NCBI GenBank assembly: GCA_950295325.1
Contig: OX485805.1
Span: 19,207,501 to 19,271,500, forward strand
DNA: 64,000 nucleotides
Reading direction: 5' to 3'
From: Polytrichum commune
Taxonomy: Eukaryota > Streptophyta > Polytrichopsida > Polytrichales > Polytrichaceae
The position numbers and the translations under genes were made by a program. Of this stretch, positions 12,192 through 23,233 are shown in pieces. Numbering within the stretch: the stretch's first letter is position 1; the number at the start of each line of letters is the position of its first letter. The notes under the pieces are model-generated. The model saw only the letters and a list, made by a program, of their open reading frames with translations, made no database searches and was not told the DNA's origin.

Positions 12192-14739
12192 TTCACAAAG
12201 CCAAATAATTATTGTTGAGAAAAAATATTCAAAAAAAGTACACACATTTATAGAAGATGGTGCAAGTAGGTGATATTGAACAAGTAGTTGTCTAATTTTT
12301 TTTAAATTTGATAAATTGAATAAAATTGATGATTTACTATATTTATTGCATTGAATTGATGCCCTCAATTCTATAATGAATTCAAGGAATATGACAAAAT
12401 AATCCAAGTCTAAAACATTGAAGGTCATGAAATTTACATCCAAAACAAGATTCAACCATTTGCTTTGAGCATTGCTTTTACTAATAAGTTTTGAGGACCT
12501 CATATTTATATACTACATTTTGAGCACTTAACACAACACTAGAGGCCACCATGCAAAAATAACCAATTTAATCAATATTTGCTACTACTTTTAGGTGTTT
12601 GACCAAAACAATTATTGTTTCCAAATACCAAAGCATTTGTTTGTGTCCACTTTAGCATGATTAACAGAAGTCAACACTTGAACTATAACCCCAACTTTCC
12701 TTGTCTCCTAGGCCATCATTGGCCATTGTCGTTTTTATTTATTTATTTACAGCGCCCGAATCTTCCACCCTCAACTATTCTATGTACAATGAAAGACAAT
12801 GTAATGGCAGTGGTGGTGAGGCCGTTCCCCACCGTTCTTGCCTAACAAGCAAAACAAGTCTCTAAAGAGAGAGATAGAGACGACGCCAACCACTAGTGTT
12901 GGCGTGAATGAGGGATGCTTCACCTGGATCTTAGTTGCGAGCTCATCTTTGAACCCATAATGGGTTCATTGAGGGACAATTGCTATTGCCTCCTATCTGA
13001 GGTGGTCCCTACAGTGGCAAATGAAAGGGGTATTGTAGGTCCAGTTGGGAGGGGGGGAGATTATAGGTTTTGTTTGTCAATGTTGTGTATCCCAAGGGTG
13101 GATGTTACGAGGGCATGTAGTCTTGGCTCATTGCAACATGTTGGGTTTGATTCCTAAGGGTGATTCCTAAGGGTTTGTCTATCCCTTTATATGAGCTATA
13201 TGAGTGGGTTTGGGCAACATTTTGTAGGGTGCATTCTTGGGATTTTATCTTTTGTATTTGGTTTAGGTGGGAAGTAGTGGTGGCTGATTGTTTTCCAATC
13301 GTCGTTTGTTGAGCATGAATGGTGTGAGGTATTGGATAGTTGTTAGGTGGATTTGTTGGATGCATGTGTGTATGGGCATTAGAGGTATGTAGAATTGTTT
13401 AGAGGATTGATAATGTTATTTTTGTGTATGCCTTCTCGGGTGCCTACTTATGAGGGTAATGAGTGCTACATACCATTTGGCCTCTTCTATTGTGCCCACC
13501 AAAGGTTGGTATTTAAGTTCTTTCCATTGGGTTGTAGGGGTGGGATCGCGATCTTTTTAGAATGTTAATTGAATGAGTCGCAGGCTCGAGTTTTGAATAG
13601 TGTAGTGTGTGATTTTGGGAGGCACTGGTGATGCCAAGGAATTCAGGTCCAAGTTTCCAAAGGAAAAAGGCCAAATGTGACAAAAAAAAGACAAAAAAAG
13701 GTGGAAAGCTAGGGGAACTATAAGTGCAAATAGTGGGTATGGTGGGAATTCCTGAAGGAGGTGATAGGCATGAAGCCACATGACATGGGTGGAGAGCATG
13801 GTGATAGGTCATAGAGGGCTTATGAACATGGGCATACATGCATGTGGTGCATATGCACAAATATGGGGACATGTGACTGCATGAGTGTATGGGTTGGGTT
13901 GATCCCACATGCAACAGATTGGGACGGCAAGGGTTAAACTAGTAGTCTTACATAAATTAACATCTTGCCACATTAAGGAGCACCAATGTTTATAACTATG
14001 AAGACAATTCTAACACTTATATAAGGTTGTGGGTGTGTAAAGTAGACGGGTGTTAAGCCAATACCCTTAGCAAAATGTGTGGCAAAATGGCCTTGAATAT
14101 GCAAGGGCTGCAAGCAAACACACCCTTGCTAACTGTAGAAATTCTTGTGTTGCTAAGGAGTGATGTCTTGAACAACTCAATATGCTATTCTTGGGGTATT
14201 CTTGGTACCCAATGAGGCTATGGATATCATCTTGACCTATTCTCGCCCTCATGTCAAAGAGATTAGTAGTGGCAACGAGAATAAATAAATAAATAACTAA
14301 CTAATGTCGGGCAATCCGACATGAATTTGAGTTCGCTGGCCTTACCCTACTTAAGAATCCTCTTGGTGCATGCTGGGTGGGCTCTTGGCTTCCTTCTTAT
14401 CTAGCTCGTTTTTCCCCCGTCAAATAGAGAGAAGATTTCACAGCATGAATCGAACCGCCAACCACTCCATTCAGAAATGAATATCACCCAATAGTTTAGG
14501 GAGGTTAGTAGTGGCAATGAGAATATGTGACTCTTGTCATAGTCCGTTGCTTTATTCTTTGACGAATAGGTTGCTTTGTAAATTCTTTGTCTCATGTCTC
14601 CAACTCCTCACTCCTTGGCATGGCCTTGATGTATGTGAGGTGTTGTGGTTGCACTTGTTACTTCTCGGCATTTGAATTTTCATTTGCACCTTTTTTTTCA
14701 TATATAATAAAAAGGGTAGTGTAATTACAATACATGTGG

Positions 14740-14825
14740 ATTATGGTGTCTGATCCCGGGTTCAAATCGGGGACCTTTAGTGTGTAAGACTAGCATGATG
14801 ACCAACTAGACCAACCAAACTTAGA
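14740..14825 (-). ncRNA. tRNA-Val-like SINE head (A and B boxes)
   Basis: On the minus strand TGGTCTAGTTGG (14802-14813) fits the A box and GATTTGAACCC (14758-14768) the B box. Between them a 4-bp stem (TAGT/ACTA) closes a 7-nt loop CTTACAC with anticodon UAC (Val). The acceptor arms do not pair (5' GTTTGGT against 3' ATCAGAC), so this is not an intact tRNA gene. A TTTTT pol III stop follows about 45 nt beyond the B box. A tRNA-derived SINE or retropseudogene is the best reading. Confidence 0.5.
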
Positions 14826-14870
14826 CAAACTCAAAGAAGCCTACATTGTTTTCAAGCTACATAGACAAAA

Positions 14871-14902
14871 GAAGAAGAAGAAGAAGAAGAAGAAGAAGAA
14901 GA
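14871..14902 (+). repeat. (GAA)n microsatellite
   Basis: About ten GAA units, 50 bp to the right of the SINE-like head, which is transcribed leftward. Confidence 0.95.
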
Positions 14903-16240
14903 CTTTATTAGTTTACAATATTTATGTAAAATCATGTGGCATCATCCTTTGGGTTCTTGGATTCGGCACATTGGATTGATGGCATATGTTGGGAACTTTT
15001 ACATTGGAAGCAAACCTAAGATAGAAAGTGGGATGCCTACCTATACAGTTAAAATGGTTTCTTGAGTAGGTGTAAGTCTTACTTTACTTTCTTGACCAAG
15101 TTCGGGATGTACAAATGTTTTGCGGGATTGACAATGTCAAAATGTTAACATGCGAAAATGATGAGATGGGCTTTGTGAATGGATTCCTTTCCTAGCAAAT
15201 GGAAAAGTTTTGGTAGGCTACGGTCGCCTAGACTCACCCTCTGCTTGTCGGCAATTCTAAAGTTTCCAACTCACACTTGAGCTCCTTGGGCTGGTAGATA
15301 AGGTAGGTGAATGCATGGCATCAATACGAAATATCCACAATGGTATCAAAGAATCTACTTGGCTCATATCAAAATTGTAAAAGCAAAAAGATATTGCTAC
15401 TTGATGGGTATCATATAATGAGAGAATCTTTCTATACCCGAGTTCCTAGTTGGGTCAAACACCATATGGCTAATACCATATTGATACTAGGGCATTATTA
15501 CGCAGACACACATTTCCATCATGTCCATCTAGACCAATTTTAGGGTCTTTGAAACTAATTATGGTACCAAAACAACTTCAAAAACAAATCTTGAGACTGC
15601 AAAATCATTTCAACACCTTAAAATGGAGGTGACCAACCTTTGAATGTTGTGTCAATGTTGGATTAGTATTGAAAATATTGAACTATGAAAGGAAATTAGT
15701 TGTTGACTCGGTTCCACGGTGATTCAACTCATAAAACCCACCTTTTTAAGTGCTGCAAATATAAAATATAGAAACAAAACATAGAATCTACAACCCTATG
15801 TTTGGTAGGCAAGGATTCAATGTTGTAATCGGACATGATTGAATCAAAGTTCATGTACGAATTTGGAGGTCTGTGAGACCATTTTGCTTAATAATTGAGA
15901 GGTATTGCCAATATGCAATGATTCCCTTTTGTAGTAAGAGCGACCTATGTTGTCAACTAGAAAAGAGTTATTCCAATAATTGCTGGCTTTCCATGTTTTT
16001 TTTATTCAAAAAAAAAAGTAGGGCCGCTTGTTCACCATCTCACCGATGACTTATAAAATTCCTTAATGTCTCTATACCCATTCCCATTGTCAAGATTTGA
16101 TGGGGTTTGCCACTCTCCATATAATAGGTAGGCAATAACTTGCCCTCCGTACCAAAAGACACAATAAAACACTATGGGAATTAAGAAAACTTATAGTGTC
16201 ATCAAAAAAATCAAGATGTTATATTCTCATGAATGCATGA

Positions 16241-16711
16241 ACATTCAATAATGACCCCCCAGAAAACACGGTCCCTTCATGGTTATTACCATGTGTATGT
16301 GGCCAACAAAGATGCCATTGCAATGCCAGATTCAAACCAGATCTTTTATGTGTGAAAGGACTACCATATCAGTCCTCACCCCCAATAGAACCTAATGACA
16401 ACCTAACAATACAATTCATTGAATTTACATACTGTAACGATAGAATACCGGATGAAACTATAAACCGTAAAATAGAAAAATATAAACCATTAATGGACAA
16501 TATTGCCAACAAAGGTTGGAAAATAGACCCACTAATTGTCATCACTGCAGGCGCTAGGGCTGCCACACATATCCCCTCTATGGATAGCATTGAAACAACA
16601 TTTAAAACCCCTAAGCAGAGCATCAAGAACACATTTGAGGCAATTAATGTCATCGCTATACAATATGCTATGTCCATAATTCTGCACAAAAGAAGGATAG
16701 AAAATAACTAG
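16241..16711 (+). pseudogene. C-terminal relic of a non-LTR retrotransposon with restriction-like endonuclease
   Basis: A frame open for 156 codons ends at the stop 16709-16711. It reads, N to C, a Cys-rich CVCGQQRCHC, FKPDLLCVKGLP, IQFIEFTYCNDR, KIEKYKPLMDNIANKGWKI, DPLIVITAGARAATH and SIILHKRRIENN. The PD...E(F/V)TY...K..KY..L pattern followed by GW.....I..GA(R) and a C-terminal KRR.(I/L)E matches the PD-(D/E)XK endonuclease domain at the C terminus of REL-endo LINE-like elements, known from green algae and other eukaryotes. The reverse transcriptase upstream is missing or unrecognisable; a stop at 16238 bounds the frame. It is a 5'-truncated, non-functional fragment, yet the kept part is undisrupted. 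Confidence 0.65.
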
Positions 16712-16938
16712 CCAATACCACTTAACACACAACTACCATAAGAACTCCCAAAACACTAGCCAACCAATAAATAAAAGATATCACAATAAACTAATGGAAG
16801 GCCCATGACTCAACATCCACCCCACAAAGTTATAACCTTTGCCCCTACAAGCCCTACAACTGCACCAACACATGGCCAACTTGGTCACCCCAGTTTCTAT
16901 AGTGCCCACCCCGAGAGGGGTTAGTAATCCTGCACCAC

Positions 16939-16967
16939 TGATATTATGTCCAGTGGACATAATATCA
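16939..16967. repeat. Perfect 29-nt palindrome
   Basis: The arms TGATATTATGTCCA and TGGACATAATATCA surround a single G. It lies 228 bp downstream of the retrotransposon stop codon, so it may belong to that element's 3' untranslated region. Confidence 0.85.
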
Positions 16968-17858
16968 AGGGTGGGTCGAACGGGCATTTCAATCATGTTG
17001 ATCCCATCAGGGGTCATCGTTTCTTCTCTCTAGGCAATCACAAAATATGATTTGTATGGACTTCATTGTTTCACATGGAAACGTAGCATGCATTGGTTCA
17101 AAAACTCTAGAAGTTGATCATTTAGATAACCATCTACACTCATCATAGGAGTTCCTCTAAGAAGCTTGTATTGGATTTTCCTTGGAATCAATGAATCCGA
17201 TATATAGGTATGATGAATGCCATACCATACCATTGCTCAGTCTTATGCCCCCTCACCATTAGGCAAGATAACAACACAACTAACGGTTGGGAATGAAGAT
17301 ATTGGGATTCTTGAAAATGATGGTGGTTTAAACCCTAGTGTTGCGGCAAGGTCCCCATGGAACATGGCATCTCGTTTCTTCAAAATGAGTGAGGGAGCAT
17401 GAGACTTAGGGGCGGTTTACACTATGGACCATGAAGTTGGACCAGGGCTCTGCAAGGCAGCTGATTGGTTCTTGAAGTTGTCCCGGGACAACTTCGGTTT
17501 ACACTAAGGAAAAAATGGCAGAGGGACCACGAAGGTTGAGGTCCCCAAAATATAATTTTTAAGGCCTAATAAATGCACTGACATGGTCCAACGGGTTTTT
17601 CGTTGAGAGAGGCAAGAGAGGTGGTCTGGTAGGAAAAGGCAAGGGCCCATGTCAGAGAAATGCCATTTCACGAATGCTTTAATGAATCTACCTTTCATGT
17701 GCCTTAATTATATTATAGCCCATGAGACACACCAGCACTACCTTGCCCTACCCTTTAAACCCGCTTACACGTGTTTCATCAAACAACGCGGGACATCTAA
17801 AACTCAAGAATTCAAGTGCAGATTTGTTTTTTTGGTCTACCAGCTGCAATGTTTGGAA

Positions 17859-17930
17859 TTTGGAGGCGTGTAATATACCATTGGAAAGGTCTTGAAAATA
17901 CCTTTCCAACGGTATATTACATGCTCCAAA
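17859..17930. repeat. Long near-perfect hairpin within the 1.2-kb element
   Basis: The arm from 17859 (TTTGGAGGCGTGTAATATAC, then CATTGGAAAGGT) is complementary to the arm ending at 17930 with only about two mismatches, around a 9-nt loop. Such MITE hairpins can feed small-RNA pathways. No promoter or expression evidence is visible. Confidence 0.75.
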
Positions 17931-18099
17931 ATGTTTAAAACATACAGTTGAAAAAGAAATAAGAAAATACATAGTCGTTTAGTGACTGTAGATCAGGGTG
18001 GTCAAAAGAAGCGCAATGGGAAATCTTCTAACATTAATTATCAAAGAATTGAAATTTAGTGTTGAGGAAGGTTGGGTGGTAACAACATCAAATATAATC

Positions 18100-18125
18100 A
18101 AACACTAAATATCCTATTTAGTGTA
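18100..18125. mobile_element. Solo family A terminus
   Basis: ACACTAAATATCCTATTTAG followed by TGTA is a family A right end with TA. No matching left end was found nearby. It lies inside the 17409-18618 element, so it probably marks a nested, partly deleted insertion. Confidence 0.45.
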
Positions 18126-18619
18126 GTGAAACACAAGGTACATGTCACATGTAAATTACATGTCACATGTACAATTGCATCGCTCATTTTTTTTTTGTAA
18201 AAATTGTTGTGAGAAGATTTGCAAGCCACATCTTCGACACATTTAACAAAAAGTGAAGACAGTTGAAGCCCAAGAGATGACAAGAGAATGATCAAACTTT
18301 AAGGTGAAAAGAAGAAAAAACTAATTGACAAGATAAGTGAAGGCATGTGTAGGCAAGTGAAGGCAAATTGAAGTCAACAAAATGCTCAAACTTCATTTTC
18401 CCCCAAAACTGCCCTTTTTGGGCTTATATTAAAAAAAATCAGCACATCCACTTCTTGCCGCATGGTCATTCTTCATGGTCCACATTCGGTTTACACCTAG
18501 TGAAGGGCCCATGAACCATGAAAACTAATATTTTAGTAACTCGGACCATGGAAGTCGTCCCACGCAAAATAGACCTCTTACGTGGGACGACTTCATGGTC
18601 CATAGGGTAAACCGCCCCT

Positions 18620-20570
18620 TAGCAACGTCTGACATCACACAAACATAAATTATTTCAATTGTTCTACAACTCACTCTTTGCGGGGGGAGGGGGGGGGGGA
18701 TACTCTTCAATATAATCGAAATAAGAAGTCTTCAATGTGTAGATCCATATGTTTGAGGACTATAGATGACACTTCATGCTCTAAGTCTACTTGAAATGGA
18801 TAATCCTCTTATTTGGTACAAATATTGAGATTTGGATAGGAAGGATGACATGTTGAGACTATGGCAGGCTAACCTACTCTTTACCGAAATGATAAGTGGT
18901 GAAAGGCTATGTTGTCGAAGAATGTTACGAAGGACATGGAATGTGATAATAAGGGTCAAGAGAAAAAAGTTGGACCCAAGAAATATACAACAAGGTCCAT
19001 GTCCAAGATATGGGAAAATGAAATGGCAATAATGTGGAATTTCTTTCCTGCCAAAGCTCAATGTTTTCCACTAAAGAAAATATTTCTCCTAGCAACAAAA
19101 TCAATAAAAAAATAAAAAATCTCTAAGCATGGGTTCAATCCTAGTCCAGTAGTAAGGTCCATTTACCCCGAAAGGCCAAGAAACTCCTATGATCTAGGCG
19201 ACTACCTCTGCGGATGGCAGTACCATATCAATGTAAAATAATAAATTTAGAATCTTCTAATTTGAGATGCGTGGCAGATGGAATTTTATGTGAACAATCG
19301 TAATTGTCATTACAAAAATGCCATGCATAGGATTGGGTGTAGCATTAGAAGTTCCTATTTTCTAATTAGGATAGACTTTTCAAGGCGAATTTGAGGACAA
19401 TTTGTTGAAGGGTGTTTTGGACCCCAAGTTTCTTGGCCCATCCGGACCCTACTGTAAGCCCGCCCTAAGCTGAGTCATTAAGTGCCCTCAAGCTAACTAG
19501 AGGTTTCCAACAATGACTTGCCCTCCTACCGTCCTCTTGGTTAGTTAGTGAAGCAACCTCATTTTTCCAACACCTAGATGAACAAGGATTTGACACTTGG
19601 CACAAAACGACAACCACTTGGAAGGCATCATGAAATCTATCACAATGGGAACCCACGACATCCCAACATTACTAAAAGTCACATTTGATGCTCTCTAGCA
19701 AGCCTTTCTAGTTAAAGTGTGGAAATTTTCCCACCTCGCGGAAAAGAAATGAAATTACCTTCACATCAAGGACGTTTTCAACTATGAATGTAAATCATAC
19801 TCGAAGCAACCATTGCCACCACCCCAATGCAGAATCGTTGTTACTTACCATACCTCAAATCATGGGCCTGCCATTGAAATTGGTAGGTGGTCCACTATCT
19901 CAATCCCTAGATATAGAAGATCATGCCACTTTTTTCTCTTACAATGTCGTGGAAAACGAAGCACATTTTGTGATGGAGCGTCCCCTCTTGTTCCTTTCCC
20001 TATTGCAAAATGTAGTACTAGATAACCTCAAGTCCTTCTTCCAAATTGGATCATCAAGTTGATATTGGCCTTGATCTCATTCACAACACTGCACTCCCTT
20101 ACTCTAGGAAAGTAACCTCTTTGTCATCATCTTGATATAAGTTTAGTCCCATAAGCCTTCTCGTAACATCATTTAGTGGCCACTATTTGTTCACAATCTA
20201 AACCTACATGGGTACTAACAACTCATTGTTCAATGTTCAATAGCTACCATATTATTAATCATTTCCGGACACACTACATTGTTGGGTCCATTGCTCAAAA
20301 AATTACATGCCTTCCTTTTTGTCCAATTGGCCATTATTTGAAGATTATTTATACCGTTCCTCACACAAAGACTAGCAACTGGCCCACACGAGTGGGAGGG
20401 TTTCCATATTGATAGGAAGAATTGTCTTGTATGCACTAGGAAAACCACAATATATTACGTCCAGCAAGGTTATCATGACTAGGATGTAACATTGTATTGA
20501 TAGCAGTACATTTTCAATAGAGATGCACTTTCCCTATCAAGAGGGACTCCTCCTATTGCCCATGACTAGT
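18620..20570. other. Gene-free stretch
   Basis: It holds a G-rich tract (18682-18699) and a minus-strand B-box-like GGATTGAACCC (19136-19146) followed after about 14 nt by a T-run. No A box could be placed with confidence. Nothing else was recognised. Confidence 0.4.
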
Positions 20571-20572
20571 GA

Positions 20573-21190
20573 ATGGGTCCTAGTGTGGGCATTGTAATAA
20601 CGTTGTTTACGACTACATGGAATGCATCAATCGGTCAAGAATTTCAACCCCATACAAGGTTATTTGAGGCAATGGTTGGTTTGGTGGACACGATGAATAA
20701 ACAAGAAAGAAAGAAAGAAAGAAAGGGGGGGGGGGAAACCTACAGTTGGAAGTCTCTGGAGGCCGAGTGTCTTGTCCAAGAGTTTGAGGTTGCCCACGAA
20801 ACTCAACCTCCAGAGAACTCCCCTAGCAAAAAGTATTGCCATGTCATGTCTCCTCCATGCTTGAAGTTCTTCACCGGAGAAATCTCTGTGGAAGTGTCAA
20901 CCCCGGCCGGTGAAGAACCCATTTCATGGCCACTCATGTTGCTCCGTTCCCCTAACACTCTTCCTTGGTGCACTTTTTCACCAAATCCAAAACAAGCCCT
21001 AAACCGACCCTCAGATTGTGCAAATGTACGAGGGGGGGGGGGGGGCAGACCGCAACCAAAGAACATAATGTTCCGTTGGCTTCCCGGACTTCAAAACCAA
21101 CTCCATTTTTATCAGTACCATGACAACTGGCGGAACGAAACTACCGCAGAGGCAAGAAGTCTTTCATGTTGGGAACTGAGAAACAATTGA
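20573..21190 (+). other. GC-rich block, open on both strands, unrecognised
   Basis: A 205-codon frame (+) overlaps an 87-codon frame (-). The block is clearly GC-richer than its surroundings and contains poly-G runs in frame (20725, 21032). Inverted segments occur: TCTCTGGAGG (20752) with CCTCCAGAGA (20807), and TTCTTCACCGG (20867) with CCGGTGAAGAA (20908). No known domain is visible in either frame. The Gly run comes from a homopolymer, which argues against a functional protein. It may be part of a decayed element. Confidence 0.25.
20701..20735 (+). repeat. (GAAA)n followed by poly-G
   Basis: Five GAAA units run into 11 G (20725-20735), a homopurine tract able to form triplex or G-rich structures. 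Confidence 0.9.
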
Positions 21191-21194
21191 CCCT

Positions 21195-21405
21195 TGTGCC
21201 CGGGTCACACCAACATTTCCGTCCGGTTCCAGCCGTGAACATGCTAACTTAGAGAAAGAAAAACGTGGAGGAATACATGCTAGCCCCCCCCCCCCCCCCC
21301 CCCCCACCACCACCACCACCACTTTTCACACTATTCCAACCGCCCGCCCGAGATGCCCACGGATGGTGCGAATCGCTTCTTTCTATAGTGGCCGGTGGGC
21401 TCGGG
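21195..21405. repeat. Family D copy expanded by poly-C and (CAC)n
   Basis: GTCACACCAACATTTCCGTC starts the copy, and GATGCCCACGGATGGTGCGAA matches its 3' half less well. Where the other copies read GCCCACCACTTTTCAC, this one has 22 C (21284-21305) then (CAC)n to about 21321. The microsatellite therefore appears to have grown from the family sequence. Confidence 0.5.
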
Positions 21406-22042
21406 CATTCAATATAGTGAGCTTATTTTAATGGGATTCCTTTGTTGCCTGTGGGGTTGGGCCCGGGAATGGCCAAGATTGTGGGGTCCAATGGGCTTGC
21501 TTGTAAAGGCAGCCCAAGGGTGGCTGCTGCTGTGCCTGCCTCCACTTTTCCCTCCCAGGCATTTGGAGCCAAAACAATTTGCTGCCCGCCCGCCCGGGAA
21601 GCGAGGGCATTAATATCGCATACGAGCGTACCTCTCATGCAGTGTTCGAGATCGAAGTCTTCAATGTCCTTCGAACGTGACATGGCCCTTCACAATATAC
21701 CTCTCTCAAAACAACCTTTCAAAACGCAATCCTGAATTGAAAATGAAGATGTCACTTGAAGTTCTCGATATAGTCTGCATGCCATAAGAATCAACAAGTT
21801 TAGGGTAAGAAGTGTCACTATGAGAAGTGGAGTTAGATGGTTGATTCTTGATTCTTCACATTGTACTGAAAACATGTGCCATATAATTCATGCCCGAGTT
21901 TGATATGAGTTTTGTATTTCATTTCTGTATTATTGGATTGGCGTCTTGGATTTGAACCAACTCGTTAAGTGAACAACTGAAATTTGAGGGCCCTTCAAAA
22001 TGAAACTCATATGAGGGCTTCAATCTTGAAACATTGCTCTCA

Positions 22043-22199
22043 TGCCCTGATCACACCAGACTTTCCGTCCGGTTCCTACCGTGAAACTGTTGGCGATTAT
22101 GATAAAAAAAAAAACAGATGTTGTCCCACCGCTTTTCATAGTATTGCAGCCGGAGATGCCGACAGATGGTGTTTTGAACTAGCGAGTGTGATCAACCCG
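22043..22199. repeat. Family D short repeat, copy with ATCACACCA ends
   Basis: It aligns with 54843-54992: CATGCCC.GATCACACCA, CCGTCC.GTT, CCGTGAAA.TGTTGG.GATT, GGAGA.GCCGAC.GATGGTG, and TGTGATCAACCC. The ends are short inverted matches (ATCACACC and GGTGTGAT), so it may be a small MITE. Confidence 0.6.
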
Positions 22200-22272
22200 T
22201 CGTCCATCCGACATAAAAACTTGACCCCTAATAGGTTTGTGGCCGATTCATTGCAACATAACTTCAAACCAC

Positions 22273-22651
22273 GCCCCGGGCTAGATCACATCTTCATTTG
22301 GTGGGGCCGCGCCCTGCCCCCTCCCATGTCTTCTTCATAGCCTGGTCTTCTTCACAACCTGGTCTTCCTGCCCGCACCTGCGTGGGAACTCTTCCTCTTT
22401 GGGGACCAATGTGACAATACCTAGTCACTTAAGCCATTAAGCGCCTTTGGCATGTGAAGGGACTCCATCGATTAACTTGGGAATAAAGAAAGAGATGTCA
22501 CCTTGAATATTTGTAATTTTGACCGGGTATCGTCACAGTGGTTCCCAATGAGGAGGAGTTCTCGCGCAAGTGCGGGCAAGAAGACCGGGCAGTGAAAGAG
22601 GCATGAGAAGGGCGGGGCCCAGCGGAATGAAGATGTGATCTAGCCCGGGGC
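22273..22651. mobile_element. Fold-back Mutator-like element, 379 bp, 9-bp TSD
   Basis: The terminus GCCCCGGGCTAGATCACATC continues TTCATT and is perfectly inverted at 22626-22651. The inverted homology extends about 150 bp inward on both arms (GGTCTTCTTG, CCCGCACTTGCG, GGAACTC.TCCTC). Flanks are TCAAACCAC (22264-22272) and TCAAATCAC (22652-22660), a 9-bp duplication with one change. Long TIRs plus a 9-bp TSD are diagnostic of MULEs. The centre has no ORF. Confidence 0.85.
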
Positions 22652-22844
22652 TCAAATCACTAATCCATGGTTTTTTCTTAAAGCAAATTTTGGTGTTGAA
22701 GGATTTTTTTGTCTTGGGGAAAGAACTTAAACTGACTCTGAAGTGAACTTCGAAGCGTTGCGCTCAAGATTTTTATTTATTTATTATTAATTTATGAGAC
22801 AGAAGGTCGACATGCCAATGCCAAAGCATAGGAGGTGGAAAGAT

Positions 22845-23223
22845 TATGTATTTAGTGTCACCAACTCATATGCCTTGCTCGATACTAATTTTGAGCCGCA
22901 TGTGAAGTGTCACCAACACTAAATGTCAACATGGCATTATGTGCCATTCCTTTATTCTTAAAAAATTTGGGCATTCATAGATGAACAGTGTTGCAAATTA
23001 TTGTCACTTACTATGTGGGTTTCCCATCCAAATTCCAATCATCCATGACAATATTTCGTTACTGAAATGTTAGAATGCATAATATACCCAAACTAAAAGT
23101 GGATGAACTAACAAAAAGTCGGGGTGACAGTACTCGTAAACTTCTTCCAAAGAAGTGTCATTAGGAAAGTTATCAGAACGACCTAAAACATCATAATCAT
23201 CACACGAAATACAATATTTAGTG
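22845..23223. mobile_element. Family A2 TIR element, left end eroded
   Basis: The right end GAAATACAATATTTAGTG is followed by TA. The left end keeps only the inner TIR (TTATGTATTTAGTGTCA). The interior matches 10956-11331 in opposite orientation (CAATCATCCATGACAATATT and GTGGATGAACTA). A family B element begins 10 bp after its right end. Confidence 0.6.
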
Positions 23224-23233
23224 TACCTACATA

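Larger units (their letters stand above)
11335..14690. other. Gene-free stretch
   Basis: AT-rich to 12600, then T/G-skewed (12900-13450). A tandem GATTCCTAAGGGT pair lies at 13151. GAGATTAGTAGTGGCAACGA (14259) recurs with changes at 14501. No gene, TIR pair or RNA gene was found. Confidence 0.45.
17409..18618. mobile_element. Second Tourist-like element, 1210 bp, TTA duplication
   Basis: GGGGCGGTTTACACTATGG at the left and the inverse of GGGGCGGTTTACCCTATGG at the right continue into ACCATGAAGT, a TIR of about 29 bp. TTA occurs at 17406-17408 and 18619-18621. Subterminal TTCGGTTTACAC also recurs near each end (17492 and 18486). The interior holds a 72-nt hairpin (17859-17930) and a nested family A terminus, but no long ORF, so it is non-autonomous. 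Confidence 0.85.

Noticed and set aside
14740-14825. Functional tRNA-Val gene
   Set aside because: The acceptor stem does not pair and the T stem has a mismatch, so it fits a SINE head or retropseudogene better.
20573-21190. 205-codon ORF as a real protein gene
   Set aside because: It runs through poly-G and GAAA microsatellites and has an overlapping open frame on the other strand. Kept only as an unrecognised block.
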